Below the pieces are notes generated by a model. That model worked only from the letters and a program-made list of their open reading frames with translations. It was not told the DNA's origin and searched no databases. Positions 46,401 through 59,300 of a stretch of DNA of 64,000 bases are shown here, in pieces (positions within the stretch are counted from its first letter, which is position 1; each line of letters opens with the position of its first letter). Both the position numbers and the translations under genes were made by a program. Source of the DNA: Synaphobranchus kaupii (Eukaryota > Chordata > Actinopteri > Anguilliformes > Synaphobranchidae); assembly GCA_029718625.1 (NCBI GenBank), contig CM056389.1:17523670-17587669 (forward strand), written 5' to 3'.

Positions 46401-49400
46401 ACAATTGTAATTAAATTAGAACGCTCCGGCTTTAAAGGGTTTAAAACAGTTTAAAACCCAAACCGCGCCCAGCGTCCGGAGTTCCACGTAGCTAGTGACC
46501 GGCGAAATTATAGGTTGTATCAATACAGTAAGATAACAGTAAGTGCATGCCTGATGGTCCTCCGTGTCGTACACTCTCCTTCTCTTCAGTGACTGTATCA
46601 GATGGCTAAATGTCCATCCTTTGCTGCAGTGCATAATTATGTAATTATTTACCATTTCATTAATCCATTACATATCGTATAAAACCATTTCTGAGTAAGT
46701 AAAGGGCTGTAAACTTGCAAAAACATCATCTTACAGCAAACGCTTGATGCTTATGTCAGGAATAGCTAAAATAGCCATTTAATTAATCCATAAAATATAA
46801 AACCATTTCTGAGTCATTAAAGGGGTGTTTAGTGAGAATGACATCATACAAAATACACTTTATGCTCCAGCATAACGTTAGATAAAAAGCACAACAATAA
46901 CACAATGTTAGACTACTTAGCATAATGTCCATTCATATAAAATATTGTTTTGAATGAACCGACCTACGATTTACGAGGTTGACGTGCGGTTTCATTTAGC
47001 GGTCTAGAAATAAATCCCCGCCCACTAAGCTCATGAACCAATTATATTAAATTGTAGCTTATTTTGTCATCTGTAACTAGCATTTTTCTAAAAGAAAATC
47101 AGTGATTGTACCGCAGAGCTATTATACGTCAAACCATCAGAACAATTGCAATTAAATTAGAACGCTCCGGCTTTAAAGGGTTTAAAACAGTTTAAAACCC
47201 AAACCGCGCCCAGCGTCCGGAGTTCCACGTAGCTAGTGACCGGCGAAATTATAGGTTGTATCAATACAGTAAGATAACAGTAAGTGCATGCCTGATGGTC
47301 CTCCGTGTCGTACACTCTCCTTCTCTTCAGTGACTGTATCAGATGGCTAAATGTCCATCCTTTGCTGCAGTGCATAATTATGTAATTATTTACCATTTCA
47401 TTAATCCATTACATATCGTATAAAACCATTTCTGAGTAAGTAAAGGGCTGTAAACTTGCAAAAACATCATCTTACAGCAAACGCTTGATGCTTATGTCAG
47501 GAATAGCTAAAATAGCCATTTAATTAATCCATAAAATATAAAACCATTTCTGAGTCATTAAAGGGGTGTTTAGTGAGAATGACATCATACAAAATACACT
47601 TTATGCTCCAGCATAACGTTAGATAAAAAGCACAACAATAACACAATGTTAGACTACTTAGCATAATGTCCATTCATATAAAATATTGTTTTGAATGAAC
47701 CGACCTACGATTTACGAGGTTGACGTGCGGTTTCATTTAGCGGTCTAGAAATAAATCCCCGCCCACTAAGCTCATGAACCAATTATATTAAATTGTAGCT
47801 TATTTTGTCATCTGTAACTAGCATTTTTCTCAAAGAAAATCAGTGATTGGACGGCAGAGCTATTATACGTCAAACCATCAGAACAATTGTAATTAAATTA
47901 GAACGCTCCGGCTTTAAAGGGTTTAAAACAGTTTAAAACCCAAACCGCGCCCAGCGTCCGGAGTTCCACGTAGCTAGTGACCGGCGAAATTATAGGTTGT
48001 ATCAATACAGTAAGATAACAGTAAGTGCATGCCTGATGGTCCTCCGTGTCGTACACTCTCCTTCTCTTCAGTGACTGTATCAGATGGCTAAATGTCCATC
48101 CTTTGCTGCAGTGCATAATTATGTAATTATTTACCATTTCATTAATCCATTACATATCGTATAAAACCATTTCTGAGTAAGTAAAGGGCTGTAAACTTGC
48201 AAAAACATCATCTTACAGCAAACGCTTGATGCTTATGTCAGGAATAGCTAAAATAGCCATTTAATTAATCCATAAAATATAAAACCATTTCTGAGTCATT
48301 AAAGGGGTGTTTAGTGAGAATGACATCATACAAAATACACTTTATGCTCCAGCATAACGTTAGATAAAAAGCACAACAATAACACAATGTTAGACTACTT
48401 AGCATAATGTCCATTCATATAAAATATTGTTTTGAATGAACCGACCTACGATTTACGAGGTTGACGTGCGGTTTCATTTAGCGGTCTAGAAATAAATCCC
48501 CGCCCACTAAGCTCATGAACCAATTAGATTAAATTGTAGCTTATTTTGTCATCTGTAACTAGCATTTTTCTCAAAGAAAATCAGTGATTGGACGGCAGAG
48601 CTATTATACGTCAAACCATCAGAACAATTGCAATTAAATTAGAACGCTCCGGCTTTAAAGGGTTTAAAACAGTTTAAAACCCAAACCGCGCCCAGCGTCC
48701 GGAGTTCCACGTAGCTAGTGACCGGCGAAATTATAGGTTGTATCAATACAGTAAGATAACAGTAAGTGCATGCCTGATGGTCCTCCGTGTCGTACACTCT
48801 CCTTCTCTTCAGTGACTGTATCAGATGGCTAAATGTCCATCCTTTGCTGCAGTGCATAATTATGTAATTATTTACCATTTCATTAATCCATTACATATCG
48901 TATAAAACCATTTCTGAGTAAGTAAAGGGCTGTAAACTTGCAAAAACATCATCTTACAGCAAACGCTTGATGCTTATGTCAGGAATAGCTAAAATAGCCA
49001 TTTAATTAATCCATAAAATATAAAACCATTTCTGAGTCATTAAAGGGGTGTTTAGTGAGAATGACATCATACAAAATACACTTTATGCTCCAGCATAACG
49101 TTAGATAAAAAGCACAACAATAACACAATGTTAGACTACTTAGCATAATGTCCATTCATATAAAATATTGTTTTGAATGAACCGACCTACGATTTACGAG
49201 GTTGACGTGCTGTTTCATTTAGCGGTCTAGAAATAAATCCCCGCCCACTAAGCTCATGAACCAATTATATTAAATTGTAGCTTATTTTGTCATCTGTAAC
49301 TAGCATTTTTCTAAAAGAAAATCAGTGATTGTACCGCAGAGCTATTATACGTCAAACCATCAGAACAATTGCAATTAAATTAGAACGCTCCGGCTTTAAA

Positions 49401-49465
49401 GGGTTTAAAACCCAAACCGCGCCCAGCGTCCAGAGCTCCACGTAGCTAGTGACCGGCGAAATTAG

Positions 49466-49547
49466 ACAACCGGAGCCCCCCTATCCGCGTTCCTTAGTTC
49501 CTACTCTTTAGTTCCTAAGGAACGCGGATATGGGGGGCTCCGGTTGT
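49466..49547. repeat. Satellite hairpin, 82-bp long-centre form
   Basis: Same arms with 14 extra bases at the centre, a partial duplication of TTAGTTCCTA separated by CTCT. The left flank reads ATTAGACAAC instead of ATTATACAAC. Also at 51747-51828 and 62328-62409; these monomers share GTGCTGTTTC. Confidence 0.93.
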
Positions 49548-49602
49548 ATCAATACAGTAAGATAACAGTAAGTGCATGCCTGATGGTCCTCCGTGTCGTA
49601 CA

Positions 49603-50334
49603 GAGCCTGATCTCATGAAATTCGGCAATATGTACCGATTGTTAGTGTCTCAAAAAACGGTACCTGTTTCCGAATTTTGCACAAGCGCCCCCTGAGCCTG
49701 TACTGGGAACTACTGACTAAAGGCTGTGATAGGCCGAAAACATCACGTGTGAGGGTAGTAGTATATGACGTCACGCGTCCCACTGCTTTTCTTGGCAAGA
49801 CTTTTTTGTCAAAAAAATTTTCTTGGCAAAAATTGTTTTTCTTTTTTTCCGTGATTCCCGTACCCCACCCACAACCCCTAAACATAACCTCACAGGAGTT
49901 CACGTAACTCGGGCTCATGCCCGAACTGTTAAGATAGTGTCCCTTTTTGCTACCATATTGTTACCAACAATTTTGAAATAAAATAAATTATAAAAAATAA
50001 AAAAATTATTAAAAAAATAAAATAAAAGTAAAAAAATGTCCCAGGGTCCCGCCCAACCCCTAAACATAACCTCATAGGAGTTCACGTAACTCGGGCTCAT
50101 GGCCGAACTGTTAAGATTTAAAGAATCTATATTTGCACAACTATATTTTTCTATCACAAGCTTCTCTCGCATTATGTATCTTTCACGAAATCTCCTTACA
50201 GTCTACAACTGAGCATTAGTCAGTAGTTCCCAGTACAGGCTCAGGGGGCGCTTGTGCAAAATTCGGAAACAGGTACCGTTTTTTGAGACACTAACAATCG
50301 GTACATATTGCCGAATTCACATGAGATCAGGTTG
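49603..50334. mobile_element. 732-bp long-TIR transposon in satellite, copy 1
   Basis: TIRs of about 118 bp (left starts GAGCCTGATCTCATG; right ends CATGAGATCAGGTTG). It is flanked by the 8-bp duplication GTCGTACA (49595-49602 and 50335-50342), which is single in all uninterrupted monomers. Inside, a block of about 60 bp starting CCCCTAAACATAACCTCA is present twice (about 49877 and 50058). No transposase. The 8-bp TSD would fit hAT or P-type elements; superfamily not assigned. Confidence 0.92.
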
Positions 50335-51883
50335 GTCGTACACTCTCCTTCTCTTCCGTGACTGTATCAGATGGCTAAATGTCCATCCTTTGCTGCAGTG
50401 CATAATTATGTAATTATTTACCATTTCATTAATCCATTACATATCGTATAAAACCATTTCTGAGTAAGTAAAGGGCTGTAAACTTGCAAAAACATCATCT
50501 TACAGCAAACGCTTGATGCTTATGTCAGGAATAGCTAAAATAGCCATTTAATTAATCCATAAAATATAAAACCATTTCTGAGTCATTAAAGGGGTGTTTA
50601 GTGAGAATGACATCATACAAAATACACTTTATGCTCCAGCATAACGTTAGATAAAAAGCACAACAATAACACAATGTTAGACTACTTAGCATAATGTCCA
50701 TTCATATAAAATATTGTTTTGAATGAACCGACCTACGATTTACGAGGTTGACGTGCGGTTTCATTTAGCGGTCTAGAAATAAATCCCCGCCCACTAAGCT
50801 CATGAACCAATTATATTAAATTGTAGCTTATTTTGTCATCTGTAACTAGCATTTTTCTAAAAGAAAATCAGTGATTGTACCGCAGAGCTATTATACGTCA
50901 AACCATCAGAACAATTGCAATTAAATTAGAACGCTCCGGCTTTAAAGGGTTTAAAACAGTTTAAAACCCAAACCGCGCCCAGCGTCCGGAGTTCCACGTA
51001 GCTAGTGACCGGCGAAATTATAGGTTGTATCAATACAGTAAGATAACAGTAAGTGCATGCCTGATGGTCCTCCGTGTCGTACACTCTCCTTCTCTTCAGT
51101 GACTGTATCAGATGGCTAAATGTCCATCCTTTGCTGCAGTGCATAATTATGTAATTATTTACCATTTCATTAATCCATTACATATCGTATAAAACCATTT
51201 CTGAGTAAGTAAAGGGCTGTAAACTTGCAAAAACATCATCTTAACGCTTGATGCTTATGTCAGGAATAGCTAAAATAGCCATTTAATTAATCCATAAAAT
51301 ATAAAACCATTTCTGAGTCATTAAAGGGGTGTTTAGTGAGAATGACATCATACAAAATACACTTTATGCTCCAGCATAACGTTAGATAAAAAGCACAACA
51401 ATAACACAATGTTAGACTACTTAGCATAATGTCCATTCATATAAAATATTGTTTTGAATGAACCGACCTACGATTTACGAGGTTGACGTGCTGTTTCATT
51501 TAGCGGTCTAGAAATAAATCCCCGCCCACTAAGCTCATGAACCAATTATATTAAATTGTAGCTTATTTTGTCATCTGTAACTAGCATTTTTCTAAAAGAA
51601 AATCAGTGATTGTACCGCAGAGCTATTATACGTCAAACCATCAGAACAATTGCAATTAAATTAGAACGCTCCGGCTTTAAAGGGTTTAAAACCCAAACCG
51701 CGCCCAGCGTCCAGAGCTCCACGTAGCTAGTGACCGGCGAAATTAGACAACCGGAGCCCCCCTATCCGCGTTCCTTAGTTCCTACTCTTTAGTTCCTAAG
51801 GAACGCGGATATGGGGGGCTCCGGTTGTATCAATACAGTAAGATAACAGTAAGTGCATGCCTGATGGTCCTCCGTGTCGTACA

Positions 51884-52616
51884 GAGCCTGATCTCATGAA
51901 ATTCGGCAATATGTACCGATTGTTAGTGTCTCAAAAAACGGTACCTGTTTCCGAATTTTGCACAAGCGCCCCCTGAGCCTGTACTGGGAACTACTGACTA
52001 AAGGCTGTGATAGGCCGAAAACATCACGTGTGAGGGTAGTAGTATATGACGTCACGCGTCCCACTGCTTTTCTTGGCAAGACTTTTTTGTCAAAAAAAAT
52101 TTTCTTGGCAAAAATTGTTTTTCTTTTTTTCCGTGATTCCCGTACCCCACCCACAACCCCTAAACATAACCTCACAGGAGTTCACGTAACTCGGGCTCAT
52201 GCCCGAACTGTTAAGATAGTGTCCCTTTTTGCTACCATATTGTTACCAACAATTTTGAAATAAAATAAATTATAAAAAATAAAAAAATTATTAAAAAAAT
52301 AAAATAAAAGTAAAAAAATGTCCCAGGGTCCCGCCCAACCCCTAAACATAACCTCATAGGAGTTCACGTAACTCGGGCTCATGGCCGAACTGTTAAGATT
52401 TAAAGAATCTATATTTGCACAACTATATTTTTCTATCACAAGCTTCTCTCGCATTATGTATCTTTCACGAAATCTCCTTACAGTCTACAACTGAGCATTA
52501 GTCAGTAGTTCCCAGTACAGGCTCAGGGGGCGCTTGTGCAAAATTCGGAAACAGGTACCGTTTTTTGAGACACTAACAATCGGTACATATTGCCGAATTC
52601 ACATGAGATCAGGTTG
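51884..52616. mobile_element. 733-bp long-TIR transposon in satellite, copy 2
   Basis: Almost identical to copy 1 apart from one extra A in an A run, at the same monomer position and with the same GTCGTACA duplications (51876-51883, 52617-52624). Both are followed by the CTTCCGTG variant. It is a co-duplicated insertion, not an independent event. Confidence 0.92.
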
Positions 52617-53388
52617 GTCGTACACTCTCCTTCTCTTCCGTGACTGTATCAGATGGCTAAATGTCCATCCTTTGCTGCAGTGCATAATTATGTAATTATT
52701 TACCATTTCATTAATCCATTACATATCGTATAAAACCATTTCTGAGTAAGTAAAGGGCTGTAAACTTGCAAAAACATCATCTTACAGCAAACGCTTGATG
52801 CTTATGTCAGGAATAGCTAAAATAGCCATTTAATTAATCCATAAAATATAAAACCATTTCTGAGTCATTAAAGGGGTGTTTAGTGAGAATGACATCATAC
52901 AAAATACACTTTATGCTCCAGCATAACGTTAGATAAAAAGCACAACAATAACACAATGTTAGACTACTTAGCATAATGTCCATTCATATAAAATATTGTT
53001 TTGAATGAACCGACCTACGATTTACGAGGTTGACGTGCGGTTTCATTTAGCGGTCTAGAAATAAATCCCCGCCCACTAAGCTCATGAACCAATTATATTA
53101 AATTGTAGCTTATTTTGTCATCTGTAACTAGCATTTTTCTAAAAGAAAATCAGTGATTGTACCGCAGAGCTATTATACGTCAAACCATCAGAACAATTGC
53201 AATTAAATTAGAACGCTCCGGCTTTAAAGGGTTTAAAACAGTTTAAAACCCAAACCGCGCCCAGCGTCCGGAGTTCCACGTAGCTAGTGACCGGCGAAAT
53301 TATAGGTTGTATCAATACAGTAAGATAACAGTAAGTGCATGCCTGATGGTCCTCCGTGTCGTACACTCTCCTTCTCTTCAGTGACTGT

Positions 53389-56300
53389 ATCAGATGGCTA
53401 AATGTCCATCCTTTGCTGCAGTGCATAATTATGTAATTATTTACCATTTCATTAATCCATTACATATCGTATAAAACCATTTCTGAGTAAGTAAAGGGCT
53501 GTAAACTTGCAAAAACATCATCTTAACGCTTGATGCTTATGTCAGGAATAGCTAAAATAGCCATTTAATTAATCCATAAAATATAAAACCATTTCTGAGT
53601 CATTAAAGGGGTGTTTAGTGAGAATGACATCATACAAAATACACTTTATGCTCCAGCATAACGTTAGATAAAAAGCACAACAATAACACAATGTTAGACT
53701 ACTTAGCATAATGTCCATTCATATAAAATATTGTTTTGAATGAACCGACCTACGATTTACGAGGTTGACGTGCGGTTTCATTTAGCGGTCTAGAAATAAA
53801 TCCCCGCCCACTAAGCTCATGAACCAATTATATTCAATTGTAGCTTATTTTGTCATCTGTAACTAGCATTTTTCTAAAAGAAAATCAGTGATTGTACCGC
53901 AGAGCTATTATACGTCAAACCATCAGAACAATTGCAATTAAATTAGAACGCTCCGGCTTTAAAGGGTTTAAAACCCAAACCGCGCCCAGCGTCCAGAGCT
54001 CCACGTAGCTAGTGACCGGCGAAATTATACAACCGGAGCCCCCCTATCCGCGTTCCTTAGTTCCTAAGGAACGCGGATATGGGGGGCTCCGGTTGTATCA
54101 ATACAGTAAGATAACAGTAAGTGCATGCCTGATGGTCCTCCGTGTCGTACACTCTCCTTCTCTTCAGTGACTGTATCAGATGGCTAAATGTCCATCCTTT
54201 GCTGCAGTGCATAATTATGTAATTATTTACCATTTCATTAATCCATTACATATCGTATAAAACCATTTCTGAGTAAGTAAAGGGCTGTAAACTTGCAAAA
54301 CATCATCTTACAGCAAACGCTTGATGCTTATGTCAGGAATAGCTAAAATAGCCATTTAATTAATCCATAAAATATAAAACCATTTCTGAGTCATTAAAGG
54401 GGTGTTTAGTGGGAATTACATTATACAGAAAACACTTTATGCTCCAGAATAACGTTAGATAAAAAGCACAACAATAACACAATGTTAGTCTACTTAGCAT
54501 AATGTCCATTCATATAAAATATTGTTTTGAATGAACCGACCTACGATTTACGAGGTTGACGTGCGGTTTCATTTAGCGGTCTAGAAATAAATCCCCGCCC
54601 ACTAAGCTCATGAACCAATTATATTAAATTGTAGCTTATTTTGTCATCTGTAACTAGCATTTTTCTCAAAGAAAATCAGTGATTGGACGGCAGAGCTATT
54701 ATACGTCAAACCATCAGAACAATTGTAATTAAATTAGAACGCTCCGGCTTTAAAGGGTTTAAAACAGTTTAAAACCCAAACCGCGCCCAGCGTCCGGAGT
54801 TCCACGTAGCTAGTGACCGGCGAAATTATAGGTTGTATCAATACAGTAAGATAACAGTAAGTGCATGCCTGATGGTCCTCCGTGTCGTACACTCTCCTTC
54901 TCTTCAGTGACTGTATCAGATGGCTAAATGTCCATCCTTTGCTGCAGTGCATAATTATGTAATTATTTACCATTTCATTAATCCATTACATATCGTATAA
55001 AACCATTTCTGAGTAAGTAAAGGGCTGTAAACTTGCAAAAACATCATCTTACAGCAAACGCTTGATGCTTATGTCAGGAATAGCTAAAATAGCCATTTAA
55101 TTAATCCATAAAATATAAAACCATTTCTGAGTCATTAAAGGGGTGTTTAGTGAGAATGACATCATACAAAATACACTTTATGCTCCAGCATAACGTTAGA
55201 TAAAAAGCACAACAATAACACAATGTTAGACTACTTAGCATAATGTCCATTCATATAAAATATTGTTTTGAATGAACCGACCTATGATTTACGAGGTTGA
55301 CGTGCGGTTTCATTTAGCGGTCTAGAAATAAATCCCCGCCCACTAAGCTCATGAACCAATTATATTAAATTGTAGCTTATTTTGTCATCTGTAACTAGCA
55401 TTTTTCTAAAAGAAAATCAGTGATTGTACCGCAGAGCTATTATACGTCAAACCATCAGAACACTTGCAATTAAATTAGAACGCTCCGGCTTTAAAGGGTT
55501 TAAAACCCAAACCGCGCCCAGCGTCCAGAGCTCCACGTAGCTAGTGACCGGCGAAATTATACAACCGGAGCCCCCCTATCCGCGTTCCTTCCTAAGGAAC
55601 GCGGATATGGGGGGCTCCGGTTGTATCAATACAGTAAGATAACAGTAAGTGCATGCCTGATGGTCCTCCGTGTCGTACACTCTCCTTCTCTTCAGTGACT
55701 GTATCAGATGGCTAAATGTCCATCCTTTGCTGCAGTGCATAATTATGTAATTATTTACCATTTCATTAATCCATTACATATCGTATAAAACCATTTCTGA
55801 GTAAGTAAAGGGCTGTAAACTTGCAAAAACATCATCTTACAGCAAACGCTTGATGCTTATGTCAGGAATAGCTAAAATAGCCATTTAATTAATCCATAAA
55901 ATATAAAACCATTTCTGAGTCATTAAAGGGGTGTTTAGTGGGAATTACATTATACAGAAAACACTTTATGCTCCAGAATAACGTTAGATAAAAAGCACAA
56001 CAATAACACAATGTTAGTCTACTTAGCATAATGTCCATTCATATAAAATATTGTTTTGAATGAACCGACCTACGATTTACGAGGTTGACGTGCGGTTTCA
56101 TTTAGCGGTCTAGAAATAAATCCCCGCCCACTAAGCTCATGAACCAATTATATTAAATTGTAGCTTATTTTGTCATCTGTAACTAGCATTTTTCTCAAAG
56201 ATAATCAGTGATTGGACGGCAGAGCTATTATACGTCAAACCATCAGAACAATTGTAATTAAATTAGAACGCTCCGGCTTTAAAGGGTTTAAAACAGTTTA

Positions 56301-59300
56301 AAACCCAAACCGCGCCCAGCGTCCGGAGTTCCACGTAGCTAGTGACCGGCGAAATTATAGGTTGTATCAATACAGTAAGATAACAGTAAGTGCATGCCTG
56401 ATGGTCCTCCGTGTCGTACACTCTCCTTCTCTTCAGTGACTGTATCAGATGGCTAAATGTCCATCCTTTGCTGCAGTGCATAATTATGTAATTATTTACC
56501 ATTTCATTAATCCATTACATATCGTATAAAACCATTTCTGAGTAAGTAAAGGGCTGTAAACTTGCAAAAACATCATCTTACAGCAAACGCTTGATGCTTA
56601 TGTCAGGAATAGCTAAAATAGCCATTTAATTAATCCATAAAATATAAAACCATTTCTGAGTCATTAAAGGGGTGTTTAGTGGGAATTACATTATACAGAA
56701 AACACTTTATGCTCCAGAATAACGTTAGATAAAAAGCACAACAATAACACAATGTTAGTCTACTTAGCATAATGTCCATTCATATAAAATATTGTTTTGA
56801 ATGAACCGACCTACGATTTACGAGGTTGACGTGCGGTTTCATTTAGCGGTCTAGAAATAAATCCCCGCCCACTAAGCTCATGAACCAATTATATTAAATT
56901 GTAGCTTATTTTGTCATCTGTAACTAGCATTTTTCTCAAAGATAATCAGTGATTGGACGGCAGAGCTATTATACGTCAAACCATCAGAACAATTGTAATT
57001 AAATTAGAACGCTCCGGCTTTAAAGGGTTTAAAACAGTTTAAAACCCAAACCGCGCCCAGCGTCCGGAGTTCCACGTAGCTAGTGACCGGCGAAATTATA
57101 GGTTGTATCAATACAGTAAGATAACAGTAAGTGCATGCCTGATGGTCCTCCGTGTCGTACACTCTCCTTCTCTTCAGTGACTGTATCAGATGGCTAAATG
57201 TCCATCCTTTGCTGCAGTGCATAATTATGTAATTATTTACCATTTCATTAATCCATTACATATCGTATAAAACCATTTCTGAGTAAGTAAAGGGCTGTAA
57301 ACTTGCAAAAACATCATCTTACAGCAAACGCTTGATGCTTATGTCAGGAATAGCTAAAATAGCCATTTAATTAATCCATAAAATATAAAACCATTTCTGA
57401 GTCATTAAAGGGGTGTTTAGTGAGAATGACATCATACAAAATACACTTTATGCTCCAGCATAACGTTAGATAAAAAGCACAACAATAACACAATGTTAGA
57501 CTACTTAGCATAATGTCCATTCATATAAAATATTGTTTTGAATGAACCGACCTACGATTTACGAGGTTGACGTGCGGTTTCATTTAGCGGTCTAGAAATA
57601 AATCCCCGCCCACTAAGCTCATGAACCAATTATATTAAATTGTAGCTTATTTTGTCATCTGTAACTAGCATTTTTCTAAAAGAAAATCAGTGATTGTACC
57701 GCAGAGCTATTATACGTCAAACCATCAGAACAATTGCAATTAAATTAGAACGCTCCGGCTTTAAAGGGTTTAAAACCCAAACCGCGCCCAGCGTCCAGAG
57801 CTCCACGTAGCTAGTGACCGGCGAAATTATACAACCGGAGCCCCCCTATCCGCGTTCCTTAGTTCCTAAGGAACGCGGATATGGGGGGCTCCGGTTGTAT
57901 CAATACAGTAAGATAACAGTAAGTGCATGCCTGATGGTCCTCCGTGTCGTACACTCTCCTTCTCTTCAGTGACTGTATCAGATGGCTAAATGTCCATCCT
58001 TTGCTGCAGTGCATAATTATGTAATTATTTACCATTTCATTAATCCATTACATATCGTATAAAACCATTTCTGAGTAAGTAAAGGGCTGTAAACTTGCAA
58101 AAACATCATCTTACAGCAAACGCTTGATGCTTATGTCAGGAATAGCTAAAATAGCCATTTAATTAATCCATAAAATATAAAACCATTTCTGAGTCATTAA
58201 AGGGGTGTTTAGTGAGAATGACATCATACAAAATACACTTTATGCTCCAGCATAACGTTAGATAAAAAGCACAACAATAACACAATGTTAGACTACTTAG
58301 CATAATGTCCATTCATATAAAATATTGTTTTGAATGAACCGACCTACGATTTACGAGGTTGACGTGCGGTTTCATTTAGCGGTCTAGAAATAAATCCCCG
58401 CCCACTAAGCTCATGAACCAATTATATTAAATTGTAGCTTATTTTGTCATCTGTAACTAGCATTTTTCTCAAAGAAAATCAGTGATTGGACGGCAGAGCT
58501 ATTATACGTCAAACCATCAGAACAATTGTAATTAAATTAGAACGCTCCGGCTTTAAAGGGTTTAAAACAGTTTAAAACCCAAACCGCGCCCAGCGTCCGG
58601 AGTTCCACGTAGCTAGTGACCGGCGAAATTATAGGTTGTATCAATACAGTAAGATAACAGTAAGTGCATGCCTGATGGTCCTCCGTGTCGTACACTCTCC
58701 TTCTCTTCAGTGACTGTATCAGATGGCTAAATGTCCATCCTTTGCTGCAGTGCATAATTATGTAATTATTTACCATTTCATTAATCCATTACATATCGTA
58801 TAAAACCATTTCTGAGTAAGTAAAGGGCTGTAAACTTGCAAAAACATCATCTTACAGCAAACGCTTGATGCTTATGTCAGGAATAGCTAAAATAGCCATT
58901 TAATTAATCCATAAAATATAAAACCATTTCTGAGTCATTAAAGGGGTGTTTAGTGAGAATGACATCATACAAAATACACTTTATGCTCCAGCATAACGTT
59001 AGATAAAAAGCACAACAATAACACAATGTTAGACTACTTAGCATAATGTCCATTCATATAAAATATTGTTTTGAATGAACCGACCTACGATTTACGAGGT
59101 TGACGTGCGGTTTCATTTAGCGGTCTAGAAATAAATCCCCGCCCACTAAGCTCATGAACCAATTATATTAAATTGTAGCTTATTTTGTCATCTGTAACTA
59201 GCATTTTTCTAAAAGAAAATCAGTGATTGTACCGCAGAGCTATTATACGTCAAACCATCAGAACAATTGCAATTAAATTAGAACGCTCCGGCTTTAAAGG

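Larger units (their letters stand above)
41268..53388. repeat. Higher-order block B (12,121 bp, 14 monomers plus two insertions)
   Basis: Order: beta, alpha, beta(short), alpha, alpha, beta, four mosaics, beta(long hairpin) with transposon, mosaic, beta(long) with transposon, mosaic. Hairpins at 41908, 43440 and 45710 recur at exactly +12,121 in block C (54029, 55561, 57831). Confidence 0.88.
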
